Program-made: the position numbers and the translations under genes
Notes under the pieces: model-generated
Databases searched by the model: none
What the model was told of the DNA's origin: nothing
The model's input: only the letters and a program-made list of their open reading frames with translations
Shown: piece by piece, positions 16,127 through 27,104 of the stretch
Layout: every line of letters starts with the position of its first letter
Position numbering within the stretch: position 1 is the first letter of the stretch
NCBI RefSeq assembly: GCF_019443105.1
Contig: NZ_JAHZIJ010000002.1
Coordinates: 62,001 to 126,000, forward strand
Direction of reading: 5' to 3'
DNA length: 64,000 nt
DNA from: Paenibacillus oenotherae
GTDB taxonomy: Bacteria > Bacillota > Bacilli > Paenibacillales > Paenibacillaceae

Positions 16127-16462
16127 ATGTGCAATTCAACACTTAGTTGTTGCTCGGATAAAATTGTTGTGCAAGACAAGGTGTGCACGAATTGGCAATT
16201 AGCAGCAGCAGGGACCCAGATCATCTACACGGACAATATGTCCCAAATCATCAGCGGCACTGGATATATCAAGTATGAGACTGGCACTGGATCTTTGACC
16301 GTGAACTTTCTCATAACGGGGGTCGTCGCCCCCATTCAAACCATCGTTATTCCTGCCGGGGGAAGCTCCTCATTTACTGTGGCACGATTTAACACCATTT
16401 CAATCGTCTCGACAGCAGCAGCGCAAGGCGAATTTTGTATTACAGTGCGTTATAACCTATAA
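16127..16462 (+). CDS. Endospore appendage (S-Ena, DUF3992) subunit
   Basis: 111 residues, paralogue of the preceding gene: LSCCSDKIVVQDKVCTNW at the N-terminus, DNMSQIISGTGYIKYETG in the middle and GEFCITVRYNL at the end, as in Ena1B. The start at 16127 (MCNSTLSCC) is set by AAAGGAG; a longer frame reads back into the first gene and is not used. Probably co-transcribed with it. The last residues CITVRY are nearly those of Ena1A/B. Confidence 0.85.
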   Translation: MCNSTLSCCSDKIVVQDKVCTNWQLAAAGTQIIYTDNMSQIISGTGYIKYETGTGSLTVNFLITGVVAPIQTIVIPAGGSSSFTVARFNTISIVSTAAAQGEFCITVRYNL

Positions 16463-16483
16463 TCGTTTGAATCGCTATGTATC

Positions 16484-16520
16484 AGGTGGCTCTTCTAAGT
16501 TGATGAAGGACCACCTTTCT
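16484..16520. terminator. Hairpin between convergent genes
   Basis: AGGTGG (16484-16489) pairs with CCACCT (16511-16516), with TTTCTT following on the plus strand. It is a weak terminator for the Ena pair and lies at the stop of the converging gene. Confidence 0.5.
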
Positions 16521-17122
16521 TATTGCTCATTATCGGAGGCGGGTGTATCCGGCAGATCAAGCGTGATGGAAACGACATATTTCCCTTCCACATAGGTATG
16601 CTCATTGCCTTGAACAGAAATTTTCACTGATTGAATGCCTTGGCTTAGAAAATTGACTGTATTGCCCGGCGGTACATACAAATGCCCTTTCTCAGTTCCC
16701 TCAATTTCCACCTCCAAAATATCCGTGCTGGTTGGATTGGAATAAACACTGATCTGCGCAACCCTGTTGCCCAATTCAACAGCAGCCCCCCATATTTGAA
16801 ATCCGGGCTGTTTGCCCTGGATTAACAAATTCCCGCAGCATTCTTTTTCTACAAGGCGATTGCCGGGTTTTTTCGCTGGATCTACTGGATCTTTACAATG
16901 GGAGGAGGAGCATGGCGTTGGTCTTGATTGGCGGCAGCGTTGTGGAGGACGAGGAAAGATTGGACGGCATCTCCTCCTGGGCCTTCTCTTTTTGCAGCGT
17001 TTTTTCTTTATCACGCATTTGATTTTCCGTTTGCTGCTCCGAGTACAAGAGGGATTCACCATAAAGACGATCATCGATGGGAATAAGGCGTCTTTCCTTC
17101 TGCAATTTCTCCTTTTCAGCAT
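16520..17122 (-). CDS. Ena-like protein with basic, Cys-rich N-terminus
   Basis: 200 residues in two parts. Residues 1-75 are very basic with many Arg, Lys, Pro and Cys. Residues ~90-190 resemble the Ena fold: KECCGNLLIQG at the start, a strand pattern ISVYSNPTSTDILEVEIEG, VPPGNTVNFLSQG and a closing EGKYVVSITLDL where Ena subunits have GEFCITVRY. The start has AAAGGGGGAG close ahead. Convergent with the two Ena genes, it may be an anchor or cap between the spore coat and the fibres. The match is by pattern only; it may simply be another coat protein. Confidence 0.6.
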   Translation of the reverse strand: MLKRRNCRRKDALFPSMIVFMVNPSCTRSSKRKIKCVIKKKRCKKRRPRRRCRPIFPRPPQRCRQSRPTPCSSSHCKDPVDPAKKPGNRLVEKECCGNLLIQGKQPGFQIWGAAVELGNRVAQISVYSNPTSTDILEVEIEGTEKGHLYVPPGNTVNFLSQGIQSVKISVQGNEHTYVEGKYVVSITLDLPDTPASDNEQ

Positions 17123-17359
17123 ACTCCCCCTTTCTCGATGGAGCGGATATTCCGGTGATTACTTATATTAAATGTAGCTTTTCAGCACATGGTCATACGT
17201 GGCCAACAATTATTTCTGAAGAAATGAATACCGCTTGACGTAGCCCAGGCGAAGGTGCGGGAGCGTTCTTTCCATTAAACGGACTGACAGAATTGCGCAA
17301 TAAATTTACACATGGATATGGTAATATTAGTTTATCTATTATGGAGGGGAGATTCTGAA

Positions 17360-17752
17360 ATGACCGAAAGAACAAGAGTTTTTACTGGTTCGCCTTGGGA
17401 GCCAGTTGTTGGATATTGCAGAGCCATTCGTGTAGGGAATCGTGTTGAAGTAGCAGGTACAACTGCTATGAAAGATGGTGAAGTTATTGGGGCAGGGAGT
17501 GCCTACGAACAAACGAAAAGCATTTTAAAAACCATAGAAGAAGCACTACATAAAGTTGGAGCAAATTTAACAGATGTCGTTAGAACAAGAATGTTTGTCA
17601 CTGATATATCCAAGTGGGAAGAGATTGGGAAAGCCCATGGAGAGTTTTTCAAAGCTATTCAGCCTGTTGCCACAATGGTTGAAGTTAAAGCCCTTATTGA
17701 CTCCAGACTTTTAGTGGAGATAGAAGCAGAGGCTATTGTAAGCGGTGAATAA
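17360..17752 (+). CDS. RidA family (YjgF/UK114) protein
   Basis: 130 residues, the usual size of RidA proteins. Family marks are the N-terminal SPWEPVVGYCRAIRVGNRVEVAGTTA, the catalytic-type Arg in VVRTRMFVTDI and the C-terminal VEIEAEAIV. RidA enzymes are trimeric and hydrolyse reactive enamine/imine intermediates from PLP enzymes; distant members have other or unknown activities. Start at 17360 with GGAGGGGAG. Single gene with its own terminator. Confidence 0.85.
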   Translation: MTERTRVFTGSPWEPVVGYCRAIRVGNRVEVAGTTAMKDGEVIGAGSAYEQTKSILKTIEEALHKVGANLTDVVRTRMFVTDISKWEEIGKAHGEFFKAIQPVATMVEVKALIDSRLLVEIEAEAIVSGE

Positions 17753-17854
17753 CCGCCCGGAATAGGTTTGGAGCCGGCAGGACATCCTGCTGGACTTCTT
17801 TAACAGCAATGAGTCGCTCCATGCTTTTGGCACTGCACGTTTGATGATTATTCT

Positions 17855-17879
17855 AACCTGTCGAAATGACAGGTTTTTT
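17855..17879 (+). terminator. Rho-independent terminator after the RidA gene
   Basis: AACCTGTC, loop GAAAT, GACAGGTT, then a run of T. It lies about 100 bases past the RidA stop. Confidence 0.85.
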
Positions 17880-17968
17880 GCATTTTTCTCGACACCTGAA
17901 GTTTTTCGAACTCTGGAACCGCGCCAGATCAACAACATCATTTCTAATCCATTATTTTCTTTGAGCAC

Positions 17969-20026
<2,058 letters not shown>

Positions 20027-20073
20027 AAAAGATGCCTCAAGTCCCACTTTTTAGTGGTTTGGAGGCATCTTTT
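20027..20073. terminator. Terminator after metE
   Basis: AAAAGATGCCTC pairs with GAGGCATCTTTT around an inner CCAC/GTGG stem. A and T tracts on both sides make it usable in both directions; it lies 75 bases past the metE stop. Confidence 0.85.
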
Positions 20074-20147
20074 CACATCATTTGGGACTGACGCATTGGA
20101 TATTGGACTTTTCGGACAGCCCCGTTTTCATTTATTATATCAACCAG

Positions 20148-22433
20148 TTACATGTGGACTGCATATTTCTCCCTCGCCTGTACGGTTGCCTGAACCATAT
20201 TGCGCAGTGATGCGACGGTCTCCTCATACTTGCGCGTCTTCAGACCGCAGTCTGGATTGATCCAGAACTGCTCCGGCGACAGAACGCGCAGCGCGCGGTC
20301 GATCATGGAAGCCATCTCCTCAACGGAAGGCACGCGCGGGCTATGGATATCATACACGCCCAGCCCGATGCCCTTGTCATACGTATGCTCCTCGAAGCTT
20401 TCGATCAATTCCCCGTGACTTCTCGATGTTTCGATCGAGATGACATCGGCATCCATTGCACGAATGGAATCAATCATATCGTGAAATTCACAGTAGCACA
20501 TATGGGTATGAATTTGCGTCTCGTCCTTCACGGTAGCGGTCGAGACACGGAATGCCCGGACAGCCCAGTCCAGATAATGCGGCCATTGCTCCCGCTTGAG
20601 CGGCAGCCCTTCGCGAATCGCGGGCTCATCCACCTGAATCATGCCGATTCCCGCCGCTTCCAGCGCCTCCAGCTCATCCCTCAGCGCCAGCGCAATCTGA
20701 TAAGCAACCTCTTCACGCGGCTTGTCATCCCGCACGAAGGACCAATTCAGAATAGTGACCGGACCTGTCAGCATGCCTTTGACCGGAGTTGCCGTCAACG
20801 ATTGGGCGTATACTGTCTCTGCGACAGTCATCGGCGACGTAAATTCGACATCGCCATATATAATCGGAGGCTTCACACAGCGCGAGCCATACGATTGCAC
20901 CCAGCCGTTAGCCGTAAACGCAAAGCCATCCAGCTTCTCACCGAAAAACTCCACCATATCGTTCCGTTCGAACTCGCCATGCACGAACACATCCAGTCCC
21001 AGCTCGCTCTGGACATCAATCCAGATTTTGATCTGGTCTTTAATGAATGCCTCGTACTGCGACTCGCTCCATTCGCCCTTGCGCCACTTCAATCTTGCGC
21101 TGCGGACTTCCGGCGTCTGCGGGAAGCTCCCGATCGTCGTTGTCGGCAGCAGCGGCAGGTTCCAGCGCTTCTGCTGCACTTCACGCCGCACTTCCAGACT
21201 TCCCGCACGGGAGGATGGCTGCGAGGCCAGATCGGCAATTCGCGCATGCACGCCCTTGCGGGAGCGGGCAGGAGATTGCTGAAGCGCTTCACGGCTGCGC
21301 TTCGAAGCGGCGAGCTCGGCGGCAACCGCTTCCGCTCCGGATCGGGCGGCCTTGGTCAGCAGGGCGAGCTCCTCCAGCTTCTCGTCGGCGAAGGCGAGCG
21401 CCTCGCGCAGCACCGGCGCAAGCGCGCCCTCCTGCGGAGCGCTGACGGGAACATGCAGCAGACTGTTGGACGGCTGCACGATCAGGCGATCCGCAGCGAC
21501 AGCTTTGCCGATTACAGCCAGCAGGTCCAATTTGTCCTGCAGATCGGCACGCCAGATGCCTCTACCGTCGATCACTCCCGCGCCCAGCACCTTGTCCTCG
21601 GGAAATCCGTACTTGCCAAGCGCCTGTAGATTCCGTCCGCCATCATGCACGAAATCTAGTCCGATGCCATGTACCGGCAGCGACACGACAGCCTCATAAT
21701 GATCAACCGCTTCAAAATAGGTCTGCAGCTGCAGCTTGATGCCAGGCGCTTCCTTCGCCAGACGGTCATAAATACGCGCCACATGATCCAGCTCTTCCGA
21801 AGCAAGCGTCGTTGCCAGGATCGGCTCGTCAATCTGCACCCATTGCACGCCCTCCGCTTCCAATTCGCGCAGCACTTGTCCATACAGCGGCAGAAGCTGA
21901 TCAATCCAGGCCGCCAGCTGCTCCGGTGCGTAGCCCTTCGATAATTTCAGAAACGTATACGGACCGACCAGCACAGGCCTGCCTTCAATATTGAGCTCGG
22001 CCTTCGCCTCGCGGTAAGCATCCAGAAGACGGTTGTGCGTCAGCACCGGCGAGATCTTGTCCAATTCAGGCACGATGTAGTGGTAATTCGTGTTGAACCA
22101 TTTCGTCATCTCACAGGCAGTTGCCTCGCGGCTGCCGCGGGCCATTGCATAATAAACGGCCAGGCTTGGCACACCACCCTCATATTGGAACCGTGCCGGG
22201 ACAAGCCCGAACATCGCTGCCGTATCCAGTACATGGTCATAATAAGTGAAGTCGCCGACAGGAATAACATCGATTTCCCGCTCCTGCTGCACCTGCAAAT
22301 TACGCAGCCGGATCGCCTTCATCTCCGCTTGGAAGGCCTCCTCTTCCAGCTTGCCAGCCCAGTAAGACTCCAATGCCTTCTTCCATTCTCTGCTCTTGCC
22401 AATACGCGGGTACCCTAAATTGCCGCTTCTCAT
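20148..22433 (-). CDS. metE: Cobalamin-independent methionine synthase MetE
   Basis: 761 residues, normal for MetE. It transfers a methyl group from 5-methyltetrahydropteroyl-triglutamate to homocysteine in the cytosol. The N-terminal barrel starts NLGYPRIGKSREWKKALE; the C-terminal catalytic barrel has TTTIGSFPQTPEVR, the zinc-ligand segment HTHMCYCEF and the last ligand in NPDCGLKTR. The enzyme requires zinc. No SAM or T-box leader is visible upstream; instead a LysR gene lies immediately upstream in the same direction, with a perfect inverted repeat between the two. Confidence 0.96.
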   Translation of the reverse strand: MRSGNLGYPRIGKSREWKKALESYWAGKLEEEAFQAEMKAIRLRNLQVQQEREIDVIPVGDFTYYDHVLDTAAMFGLVPARFQYEGGVPSLAVYYAMARGSREATACEMTKWFNTNYHYIVPELDKISPVLTHNRLLDAYREAKAELNIEGRPVLVGPYTFLKLSKGYAPEQLAAWIDQLLPLYGQVLRELEAEGVQWVQIDEPILATTLASEELDHVARIYDRLAKEAPGIKLQLQTYFEAVDHYEAVVSLPVHGIGLDFVHDGGRNLQALGKYGFPEDKVLGAGVIDGRGIWRADLQDKLDLLAVIGKAVAADRLIVQPSNSLLHVPVSAPQEGALAPVLREALAFADEKLEELALLTKAARSGAEAVAAELAASKRSREALQQSPARSRKGVHARIADLASQPSSRAGSLEVRREVQQKRWNLPLLPTTTIGSFPQTPEVRSARLKWRKGEWSESQYEAFIKDQIKIWIDVQSELGLDVFVHGEFERNDMVEFFGEKLDGFAFTANGWVQSYGSRCVKPPIIYGDVEFTSPMTVAETVYAQSLTATPVKGMLTGPVTILNWSFVRDDKPREEVAYQIALALRDELEALEAAGIGMIQVDEPAIREGLPLKREQWPHYLDWAVRAFRVSTATVKDETQIHTHMCYCEFHDMIDSIRAMDADVISIETSRSHGELIESFEEHTYDKGIGLGVYDIHSPRVPSVEEMASMIDRALRVLSPEQFWINPDCGLKTRKYEETVASLRNMVQATVQAREKYAVHM

Positions 22434-22526
22434 CTCTTCATCTCTCCTCTGCTTCCTTCAAGGAATCTATGAAAAAGATAGCATACCCGAGCAGCTATAG
22501 CGTAACACCCTTAATCTATTACCGGT

Positions 22527-22543
22527 TATAGCTAAAAGCTATA
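22527..22543. promoter_or_regulatory. LysR-type inverted repeat upstream of metE
   Basis: Perfect palindrome TATAGCT-AAA-AGCTATA directly after the LysR stop codon and about 95 bases before metE. The T-N11-A arrangement is that of LysR-type regulator sites. Confidence 0.6.
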
Positions 22544-23455
22544 TCAAACACTCTGGTCGCCCAGCGTCTGATGCAGCGCTTCGATATAAGCGATAGCAAG
22601 CTTGGAGAGCGCAGCATTGCGATGGCCGATCCACCCGACATGGATCGTCTCGTCATTAGCCAGCGGAACCGGAATAATCTCGTTGCCATTCAGATCGGCG
22701 CTCAGCACCCCCGTTGAGATCGTATATCCGTTCAGTCCGATCAACAGGTTGAAGAGCGTAGCCCGATCGTTAACCCGAATGCTTTTGCGGCGGGACAGCG
22801 TGCTTAGAATCTCCTCCGAGAAATGGAACGAGTTATATTCGCCTTGCTCAAAATACAAATACGGGTAATCCTGCAGCTGGTCGAGCGTCACCACGGCATG
22901 CCGGGCAAGCGGATTATTGACACTGATAAAAATATGCGCCTTGGCCGTAAACAGGCTCGTAAACGTCAGATTGGCGTTCTTGAGCAGCCGGTTGATCACC
23001 TTGGCATTAAATTCATTCACATACAGAATGCCGATTTCGCTCCGCTGGCTCTGAACATCCTGGATGATCTCATGTGTCTTGGTCTCGTGGAGGGCGAACT
23101 CATACTCATCCTGGCCATGCTCGCGAACCAGCTTCACGAAGGCATTCACGGCAAAAGCATAGTGCTGTGTAGAAACGGAAAAATGCTGCGGCGAGGGCTT
23201 CGCGTTCAAATACCGGCTCTCCAGCAGCTCTGCCTGTTCAATGACCTGACGGGCGTACCCGAGAAATTCAGCTCCCTCCTTCGATAGCGAGATGCCTTTA
23301 TTCGTACGCTCAAAAATGGTGACCCCGATCTCCTCCTCCAGCTCCCTGATTGCGTTGGAGAGGCTGGGCTGGGAAATAAAAAGCCGCTTGGCCGCCTCGT
23401 TCATAGAGCCGCGGGCGGCCACCTCGATTACATACCTGAGCTGCTGCAATGTCAT
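22544..23455 (-). CDS. LysR family regulator, probably of methionine genes
   Basis: 303 residues. The N-terminal winged helix-turn-helix reads GSMNEAAKRLFISQPSLSNAIRELEEEIGVTIFERTNKGISL; the C-terminal two-lobed effector domain follows. The helix-turn-helix and the metE neighbour recall MtaR/MetR/CmbR-type sulphur regulators, which often sense homocysteine or O-acetylserine. The gene reads toward metE, ending 110 bases before it. Effector unknown. Confidence 0.85.
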   Translation of the reverse strand: MTLQQLRYVIEVAARGSMNEAAKRLFISQPSLSNAIRELEEEIGVTIFERTNKGISLSKEGAEFLGYARQVIEQAELLESRYLNAKPSPQHFSVSTQHYAFAVNAFVKLVREHGQDEYEFALHETKTHEIIQDVQSQRSEIGILYVNEFNAKVINRLLKNANLTFTSLFTAKAHIFISVNNPLARHAVVTLDQLQDYPYLYFEQGEYNSFHFSEEILSTLSRRKSIRVNDRATLFNLLIGLNGYTISTGVLSADLNGNEIIPVPLANDETIHVGWIGHRNAALSKLAIAYIEALHQTLGDQSV

Positions 23456-23488
23456 CTGTTGTCACTCCCTTATTCAAAGCCGATGCGT

Positions 23489-24586
23489 CTAAGCATGATG
23501 CATCTGATGATGCGCTCGCTGAAGTATTTGCAAATAGGAAGCAGACGCCTCTTTTTCTATCCCATAGATGTTGACCAGCATCTCACGCAGCGATGAGAAC
23601 ATCGCTTCCGTATTTTTTATTGGAACACCCATAGACCGCTGATATAAATATTTGAACATCTGATTTTTGAATATTTCCCATTCGTTTTTCAAGCCCGCAT
23701 ATTTGCTCATCAATTGATCTGCTTCGCTAGTATCGATCACACCGCTGCTGCCGAGATATTGGATGGAAGTCATATTGATTTCCTGGTATTGGTAGGGTCT
23801 CATCATGGGGATGTATAACTCAATATGCTCATTAGATATTGGCGGAAGGATACTATGGAGATTATCGGCGAAATATTGGATGCTGGCAAGTCCGCAATGT
23901 TTGATCAGTGCTCCATCTTCATCCGGCATTGCCACATGGGTCAGCATTCGCTCCAAACGACTTATGGTAGCCCCCTTGATTTGCGCCGCATCTATGGGAG
24001 ATGAATCGGGCTGCAAGGCTATTGCTTTAATAAGAACAGAGCTTCGGTCAACCGACTGAAGGGAAGCAAAGAAATCATCATAAGCAATTTCGTATTCTTT
24101 GAAGACGCCCAGGGTGACACAATCTTCAGATAAATAATAGACTCTTGCATCATCGTTGTAGCCATACAAGAATGTGGGATGGATCTTTCTTTCCTTACGA
24201 AACTCAGCCGCTCCCGGAAAATAAGCTCGATCAATATCAACAAATAAATAACGGCCTTCCGCCAGCAATGCCTTTATCGTCTCATGAACCCCTCGATCAT
24301 TCGGGCATTCCAAACTCTCCATCCGATAGAAATAATCAATGCTATTAGGCTTCGTTATACTGTTCTCCATGCCAAGGATCATCCAGGCTTGTTCGAGATA
24401 ATCCGGTGATATCGTCTCATAGCTATAGCCTTTATTCGGCAAGTACTGATAATAATTAAACTGCAGTCTGCAGGCCAAATATTTCAGGTCTTCATTATGT
24501 ACAGACAATGCTCCAATAATATTGTTATAAATACAGTCAATCCAGTAATCATTAAACATCCTCATCGGCAATTTGAACGCATTCAT
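23489..24586 (-). CDS. BtrH-like protein (acyltransferase of carrier-bound substrates)
   Basis: About 365 residues. The N-terminus (LPMRMFNDYWIDCIYNNIIGAL) and the middle (LFVDIDRAYFPGA, then HPTFLYGYNDDARVYYLSEDC) resemble the BtrH N-terminal domain family, a papain-like fold in which butirosin BtrH moves an acyl group from carrier protein BtrI to an aminoglycoside. The Cys in CIYNN, the His in HPTFLYGY and the following Asp may form the catalytic set. Start at 24586 follows GAGGAGAGTG; an ATG at 24604 overlapping the upstream stop is an alternative. The neighbour ends in a carrier domain, which supports the reading. Confidence 0.65.
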   Translation of the reverse strand: MNAFKLPMRMFNDYWIDCIYNNIIGALSVHNEDLKYLACRLQFNYYQYLPNKGYSYETISPDYLEQAWMILGMENSITKPNSIDYFYRMESLECPNDRGVHETIKALLAEGRYLFVDIDRAYFPGAAEFRKERKIHPTFLYGYNDDARVYYLSEDCVTLGVFKEYEIAYDDFFASLQSVDRSSVLIKAIALQPDSSPIDAAQIKGATISRLERMLTHVAMPDEDGALIKHCGLASIQYFADNLHSILPPISNEHIELYIPMMRPYQYQEINMTSIQYLGSSGVIDTSEADQLMSKYAGLKNEWEIFKNQMFKYLYQRSMGVPIKNTEAMFSSLREMLVNIYGIEKEASASYLQILQRAHHQMHHA

Positions 24587-24600
24587 GACATTCACTCTCC

Positions 24601-25602
24601 TCATACACGTGCCAGAATATACTGCACGAAATCTGACGGTGTTTGGAAGTTATGAAGTACAGCATCTTCAGGAGCGACCGTTAAATCATACTCCGTTTCA
24701 ATATCAATAATAATCCGGATAAATTTAAGCGAATTCATCCCCAATTCCTTTAGAGAGTCATCCATTCTTACAGGCGCTCTTTGTTCCAGGGCTCTCGTAA
24801 CAATGGTTATAACAAACATGACCGTCGATTGTTCAAGCTGCAGGCTTGTATTCCTGTCAGGTTCCCTCTCCCTAATGAAGGGTGCGAGTTGACTGGCATG
24901 TTGATTCATTGCCAGATCCGCTGGTGACAGCAGTTCAATCTCCGCTATTCTTGTTGCATTTCCCATTGCTAGCTGTCGGCACACATCTGCAAAATGCCCC
25001 AGGAAGCAATCTATAAATGGCTCGGAAAGCTCATCTTGCAAGTAATTGATTTTCAGGCAGTGCTTACTCATGCTATCCGAACCTGCCTGCAGCAAAAAAC
25101 CATTCGTTTGGCCGTCTTCCACATCTGCACGATATACACAATCACATAATTGAAGGGTAAGATTCCGTTCATTGTATGTATTAATTTCATTCTTGTATGT
25201 ATCCATAAAGTTCATATGATCTGTAATCAAACGTTGTAACTTCGTTAATAATCCAGCAACTGCCTCATCCTCCGGGAATGATATTCGGAGCGGCAATGTG
25301 CAGCCGTTATAGTTGAATCCCATCAATACATCATTGGAGCTCGTATATCTTGCAAGGACAATCGCAAGTGTGCAGCAGTATAGAGCAATCTCCCATTGTG
25401 ATTCGTCCGATAGATCCGTGACTGGCGGTTGGTTTTCGGCTAAAACGTCCTCTAGCATGAGGTAACGGGAAAGCACCGCGTAATTTGGCAATTCGGCATC
25501 TGGCTTAAATTGAAAAAGCTTCGTACTATGAGCAAATCCAGCTACAGTCCGGTTCACGAAGTCTGAAACAACTTCGCTATTGATTAATCCTTGGCTGGTC
25601 AC
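24601..25602 (-). CDS. Condensation-domain C-terminal half fused to a carrier domain
   Basis: 333 residues, GTG start with GGGGGAGG ahead. Residues ~70-240 read like the second half of an NRPS condensation domain (LAIVLARYTSSNDVLMGFNYNGCTLPLRISF, later a stretch ending AEIELLSPADL), but no HHxxxDG half is present. Residues ~255-333 are a carrier domain with LGMNSLKF as the phosphopantetheine Ser site. No adenylation or thioesterase domain is seen. With the BtrH-like gene it could form a small acyl-loading unit, or be the remnant of a larger assembly line. Confidence 0.7.
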   Translation of the reverse strand: MTSQGLINSEVVSDFVNRTVAGFAHSTKLFQFKPDAELPNYAVLSRYLMLEDVLAENQPPVTDLSDESQWEIALYCCTLAIVLARYTSSNDVLMGFNYNGCTLPLRISFPEDEAVAGLLTKLQRLITDHMNFMDTYKNEINTYNERNLTLQLCDCVYRADVEDGQTNGFLLQAGSDSMSKHCLKINYLQDELSEPFIDCFLGHFADVCRQLAMGNATRIAEIELLSPADLAMNQHASQLAPFIREREPDRNTSLQLEQSTVMFVITIVTRALEQRAPVRMDDSLKELGMNSLKFIRIIIDIETEYDLTVAPEDAVLHNFQTPSDFVQYILARV

Positions 25603-25644
25603 GATTGACCTCCCCCAAAATATTAAATGGCTTGAAACATGCCG

Positions 25645-25863
25645 CTATCGACAAGGATGACTGTCCTGCTGCATCGCTATGTGCTGGAGAATGTGCCCAT
25701 TGAATGGCTTGTCCAATTCCCCCAACTCAAATAGAGCAGGAGGTGGAGCATCGTCATACCAGAGCTCATTGTAAGGAGCGTTCTCAATAATAGGAACATC
25801 ATACAGGAATGTAATTTCTAAGAGGCACTTGCGACTTTCCAGGGTGGCAGTAAAACCGTGGGG
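25645..25863 (-). pseudogene. Start-less coding fragment upstream of the carrier gene
   Basis: A frame of about 72 codons reads sensibly (LLEITFLYDVPIIENAPYNE, then LWYDDAPPPALFELGELDKP) but has no usable start and is preceded by a stop. It lies on the strand of the carrier gene and may be a decayed member of the same cluster. The family is not recognised. Confidence 0.4.
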
Positions 25864-26031
25864 TTATGAAAAGCGGGAATCGTATAAATAAATTCAGGGC
25901 GTTCTTGTTTAAACTATATCATTCACTACCCCCTCACTTTATGAAATGTCTTTATAGTATCATTCTAAACGAGTTATGTAAACACTTGGTAGAAAGGGCT
26001 ATCCAGAAAGTCCTTTTTGGAAAGCTCAACT

Positions 26032-26212
26032 TCGCCGAGACATGCGAGATTTGAGAATTGAACCAAGCAAAAACATGCGAAACGGCATTTCATTGCTCGC
26101 TTCTGACCCCATGAAGGTAAAATGCCTGCCAGCGTGCAGGTATTTTACCTTCGTTTCCCCTTATCGGCCGATTGTTCCTCACATTCATGCATGATCGCAG
26201 GAATTTAACCAT
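26032..26212. repeat. Dispersed repeat, copy B
   Basis: Second copy of the element at 19648-19858: same opening CGCCGAGACATGCGAGAT, a shorter variable middle, and the same 142-base end (26071-26212) with the paired GCCTGC/GCAGG arms. It stops eight bases before the thioredoxin stop codon, so it would be in that transcript's 3' end. Confidence 0.85.
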
Positions 26213-26219
26213 ACTCAAA

Positions 26220-26549
26220 TCAGTATGAGCCAGCCGTATATTTGGCGAGAACATTCTCGTATACGCTCTTCGGCCGCAAACCGACCAGCTTCTCGACGGG
26301 TTCTCCCTTATGGAACACGATCACAGTTGGCATGGACATAACTCCATAGCCTCCCGCCGTGACGGGTGATTCCTCACAATCCACCTTAAGAATGGCCACT
26401 CTCTCCCCATACTCGTCGGACATTTCATCCAGAATGGGCAGCAGCACCTTGCAAGGCGGACACCATACAGTACCAAATTCGACCAGAGTTGTCTCGTTTT
26501 TTTGAACCTCCGCAATAAAATTAACGTCATTAACCGCCTGTACACTCAT
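26220..26549 (-). CDS. Thioredoxin with WCPPC active site
   Basis: 109 residues with one thioredoxin domain: FGTVWCPPCKVLLPILDEM holds Cys30 and Cys33, and the cis-Pro segment is SMPTVIVFHKG. Classical TrxA has WCGPC; the CPPC form alters redox potential. Cytosolic, no signal peptide. The start overlaps the MerR gene stop by four bases (ATGA), so it is co-translated with its probable regulator. Confidence 0.92.
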   Translation of the reverse strand: MSVQAVNDVNFIAEVQKNETTLVEFGTVWCPPCKVLLPILDEMSDEYGERVAILKVDCEESPVTAGGYGVMSMPTVIVFHKGEPVEKLVGLRPKSVYENVLAKYTAGSY

Positions 26550-26920
26550 ATTTTCTCCTCCTGACCTTGGTTGCGTTCAAGCAGAATGGAGGAAATGCGA
26601 TCCTTCAGGTTTGCCCTGATTTGGTTCAGCAATCGGATTTGACCGTCGATCTCCTCCAGCTTTTGTTGGTACATGGGGAGCACTTCCTCGCAGAATGCTT
26701 CTTTATTTCTCAGCACGCAATGAAGAAATCCCGCAATTTGTTCCGTCGATAGACCAAGCGCCAAATAAAACCGGATCGTTCGAACCTGCTCTTCCGCCAA
26801 AACAGAATATTCCCGGTAGCCATTCTCTTGTCGCATCGGCGCAAGCAGGCCCTGCCGTTCATAATAACGCAGCGAACGAATACTTGCCCCGGTCCTTTCC
26901 GCAAGCTCTCCAATTTTCAA
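26546..26920 (-). CDS. MerR family regulator
   Basis: 124 residues. Helix-turn-helix MKIGELAERTGASIRSLRYYERQGLLAPMRQENGYREY, then a long dimerisation helix. C-terminal effector part is short; there are two Cys (in HCVLRNKEAFCEEV), which could serve redox sensing. The promoter has the 19-base spacer and central palindrome typical of MerR-type control. It probably activates itself and the thioredoxin gene under thiol or electrophile stress. Confidence 0.9.
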   Translation of the reverse strand: MKIGELAERTGASIRSLRYYERQGLLAPMRQENGYREYSVLAEEQVRTIRFYLALGLSTEQIAGFLHCVLRNKEAFCEEVLPMYQQKLEEIDGQIRLLNQIRANLKDRISSILLERNQGQEEKI

Positions 26921-26950
26921 CCGGACATCTCCTCCTTCCCCTTAAACCCA

Positions 26951-26981
26951 TTTTAAACCATGACATTAATGTCATAGTCAA
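26951..26981 (-). promoter_or_regulatory. MerR-type promoter with 19-bp spacer
   Basis: Minus strand TTGACT (26981-26976), 19-base spacer, TTAAAA (26956-26951). The spacer contains the perfect palindrome ATGACATTAATGTCAT (26960-26975). Confidence 0.75.
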
Positions 26982-27048
26982 GCCCAAATGGAGTCAATTG
27001 TGTTTCAGCACAAATATCAGCTTTTCTGCTGCTGCGATCTAACACAGA

Positions 27049-27082
27049 AAAGGGGCCGTGCTTTGCAACAGCACTCCCCTTT
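27049..27082. terminator. Terminator after the YxjI-like gene
   Basis: AAAGGGG pairs with CCCCTTT around an inner GTGCT/AGCAC stem. The flanking A and T residues allow use on either strand. Confidence 0.8.
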
Positions 27083-27104
27083 ACTCATTCTATCTGTTAT
27101 ACCT

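Noticed and set aside
20343-21629. 428-codon plus-strand ORF opposite metE
   Set aside because: Antisense shadow of the strongly conserved metE gene in GC-rich DNA.
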